Of a DNA stretch of 64,000 nucleotides, positions 62,017 to 64,000 are shown one piece after another. Both the position numbers and the translations under genes were made by a program. Within the stretch, counting starts at the first letter, position 1, and the number at the start of each line of letters is the position of its first letter. Under the pieces are notes generated by a model. It was not told the origin of the DNA. It worked only from the letters and a program-made list of their open reading frames with translations, and searched no databases. The stretch comes from Mucor racemosus (Eukaryota; Mucoromycota; Mucoromycetes; Mucorales; Mucoraceae): contig JAPEHQ010000002.1 in NCBI GenBank assembly GCA_027405735.1, positions 2,294,001 to 2,358,000 of the forward strand, in the 5' to 3' direction.

Positions 62017-62542
62017 TATCTAGCGCGCACTAACAAGAAAAAAGAACAAAAAATATGAGCAATTTATGTTTGAGCTTAAATGTTTGGTATAAAAATAGTG
62101 CCGTGCTGTAAAAATTCATTCGCAAAAAAAAATCATGCAAGTTTTTACAGGATTGTTTTACCTTTTTCTTGGTATATAACATCAGAAAACACTATATCAA
62201 ATGAATGCTTGACATTTCAAAAGTGTAATATTAGTTTTTATATTGTGGTAAATCAAAAATTGAACTAAACTTGTAAAGGTTGATTTCATTGTATCCATTT
62301 TTTCTTAATTTTAACTACGCTTTATTTGAGCGGGCACTTTTTACGAAAGCTTGCATTTTCCTAAACTATTAGTTGATTGGCTTATCTCGAACGCTTGATT
62401 GTTTATTCCATGAATTTGCCATTTGAAACCTATCAGAAAAAAAATACTAGTATATAAATTTACCTCTCAACCATAAGGCATTAATACTCTTTTTTTTTTT
62501 TATAATTAATTTAATTTTTAATTTTAATTTTTCCTTCAAAAA
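62017..62542. promoter_or_regulatory. Divergent promoter region, Sec14-like / RNR2
   Basis: 526 bp between the two start codons. TATATAAATT at 62452-62460 is a TATA-box candidate for RNR2, followed by a T-rich stretch up to its ATG. ATTGG (CCAAT-box complement) is present near 62375. No MluI-type cell-cycle box (ACGCGT) was seen. Confidence 0.45.
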
Positions 62543-63613
62543 ATGACTGTATTCGATGCCCAATCCGAGCTTGCTGCTCAAGGTTTAAGACAAACCATTT
62601 TGAAGCGCTTGACAGAAATGAAGGTCGACATTGAACCTGGAGAGGAAATTATTCTCAAAGAAAATCCTCGTCGTTTCTGTCTTTTCCCTATCAAGTATCA
62701 TGAAATTTGGGAGTTTTACAAGAAGGCTGAAGCTTCTTTCTGGACAGCAGAAGAAGTTGATTTATCTAAAGATATACTGGATTGGGAAGAAAGGTTAAAC
62801 AAGGATGAGCGTCATTTCATCGGTCGCGTATTGGCTTTCTTTGCAACTTCTGATGGCATTGTCAACGAGAATTTAGTAGCCAACTTTTGTGACGAAGTAA
62901 AGATTGGTGAGGCTAAATGCTTTTATGGTTTTCAAATCATGATTGAAAATATTCACTCTGAAATGTATTCTCTTTTAATCGATACCTATATCAAGGATCC
63001 TGTTGAAAAGGAATTTTTGTTTAATGCTATCGAGACTATTCCTCAAATCAAGACTAAAGCTGATTGGGCTTTCAAGTGGATTGCCAACGAATCCAAGCAA
63101 CCTTTTGCTGTTCGTATTTGTGCTTTTGCTATTATTGAAGGCGTCTTTTTTTCTGGTTCATTTGCTTCCATATTTTGGCTCAAAAAGCGAGGTTTGATGC
63201 CCGGTTTGACTCTTTCTAATGAATTTATTACTCGTGATGAAGGTCTTCATGCTGATTTTGGCTGTCTTTTATTCCACCACATGATTAACCAACCTCCTCA
63301 TGAAACTGTCCTTCAAATCTTGACCGAAGCTGTTGCAATTGAGCAAAGTTTTTTTAAAGAAGCATTGCCAGTAAGGTTGATTGGTATGAACGATGATTTG
63401 ATGTGTCAATATGTCGAATTTGTGGCTGATCGTTTGATGGTTTCCCTCGGTTTCCCCAAACATTACAATGTATCTAATCCTTTTGATTTCATGGATTTGA
63501 TTTCTCTTCAAGGCAAGACTAATTTCTTTGAAAAGCGTGTTTCGGATTATCAACGTGCTGGTGTTATGAATGCAAAGGAAGATCGTAGCTTTACTCTTGA
63601 TGCTGATTTCTAA
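62543..63613 (+). CDS. RNR2: Ribonucleoside-diphosphate reductase small subunit (R2)
   Basis: A single uninterrupted exon of 356 residues, in contrast with its intron-rich neighbours. Iron ligands and the radical site are all visible: Asp73 (WTAEEVDLS), Glu104 region, Glu135 and His138 (ENIHSEMY), radical Tyr142, Glu199 ([10 protein letters not shown]), Glu233 and His236 (RDEGLHAD). The C-terminal FTLDADF is the tail that docks on the large subunit. The protein makes the di-iron tyrosyl radical needed to reduce ribonucleotides to deoxyribonucleotides. Because all metal ligands are present it is the catalytic R2, not a yeast Rnr4-like partner. Its N-terminus is short compared with other R2 proteins. 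Confidence 0.97.
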   Translation: MTVFDAQSELAAQGLRQTILKRLTEMKVDIEPGEEIILKENPRRFCLFPIKYHEIWEFYKKAEASFWTAEEVDLSKDILDWEERLNKDERHFIGRVLAFFATSDGIVNENLVANFCDEVKIGEAKCFYGFQIMIENIHSEMYSLLIDTYIKDPVEKEFLFNAIETIPQIKTKADWAFKWIANESKQPFAVRICAFAIIEGVFFSGSFASIFWLKKRGLMPGLTLSNEFITRDEGLHADFGCLLFHHMINQPPHETVLQILTEAVAIEQSFFKEALPVRLIGMNDDLMCQYVEFVADRLMVSLGFPKHYNVSNPFDFMDLISLQGKTNFFEKRVSDYQRAGVMNAKEDRSFTLDADF

Positions 63614-64000
63614 GCTTCGGCTTCATGTTATTTTAAATTGTTTATTTATTCACCTAATCTACTCTATCATTAATAATTTATTTCATATTTTATATTTGTC
63701 AATAAACCACTTTTTTATTCGTGTATTACAATACTTATCATTTGAAATGTGTTTGTGTAGCATAAATGTCTTGCAATTTGTACAACATGAACTGCGTAAA
63801 ATGTAAAAATCAGGCAATTCGTCGTCATTAGCTTCGGATATGATCATCGAGATACATCATGTTTGCGCGACTTTTTTCATGTATTTATTTGCTGTGTTTA
63901 ACCCACATTATCCAATATCAACTGCAGTTCTCCCCTCAGTTATTCAAATAAAGATCAGAAAGCTCTAAATTTGAAACGATGATCGATGATTGCTCAGTTT
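63614..64000. other. 3' flank of RNR2 to the window end
   Basis: AT-rich 3' sequence with AATAAACC near 63700. An open frame at 63570-63806 overlaps RNR2 and is a shadow. Nothing else is recognised. Confidence 0.5.

Overview
The window looks like chromosomal DNA of an early-diverging filamentous fungus, most likely a Mucoromycota species (Rhizopus/Mucor-like). Reasons: AT-rich sequence with frequent homopolymers; intron-bearing genes with short introns (mostly 50-80 nt, GTAAGT/GTATGT donors, TAG acceptors); pyrimidine-rich stretches just before start codons; fungal families (GT15 mannosyltransferases, GH3 beta-glucosidase); and a C9orf72-type DENN gene, which ascomycete yeasts lack. The genus is inference. 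All exon models were built by hand from reading frames and splice motifs and keep frame to the stop.

Layout. 1-5.8 kb: a mosaic of repeats (retrotransposon LTRs, three other repeat families, a dynein intermediate chain pseudogene fragment). 7.8-26.5 kb: membrane protein, a giant HEATR5/LAA1-type trafficking protein, MFS transporter, uroporphyrinogen decarboxylase, secreted GH3 beta-glucosidase. 26.5-31 kb: AT-rich gene desert with degenerate repeats. 31-40.8 kb, mostly minus strand: C9orf72-like DENN protein, PFK-2/FBPase-2, a GT15 mannosyltransferase, and spliceosomal RBM22/ECM2. 42-50 kb: histidyl-tRNA synthetase, a universal stress protein, COP9 signalosome subunit 3, a divergent probable PCI protein and a small membrane protein. 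50.3-55.5 kb: a second repeat mosaic, largely an inverted copy of the left end, with two more dynein fragments. 56.4-63.6 kb: ribosomal stalk protein P2, a tiny ORF, a coiled-coil PPxY protein, a second GT15 gene, a Sec14-like protein and the ribonucleotide reductase small subunit.

The genes are mostly housekeeping functions and do not form a cluster with one job. Loose themes are membrane traffic and glycosylation (LAA1, C9orf72-like, Sec14-like, two GT15), translation (HTS1, P2) and PCI proteins (CSN3 and its divergent neighbour). The most notable items are the fungal C9orf72-type gene and the paired inverted repeat mosaics. In those mosaics two solo LTRs have exact 5-bp target duplications, and matching uninterrupted copies of both insertion sites are also present in the window. 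No rRNA, tRNA or CRISPR array was recognised.
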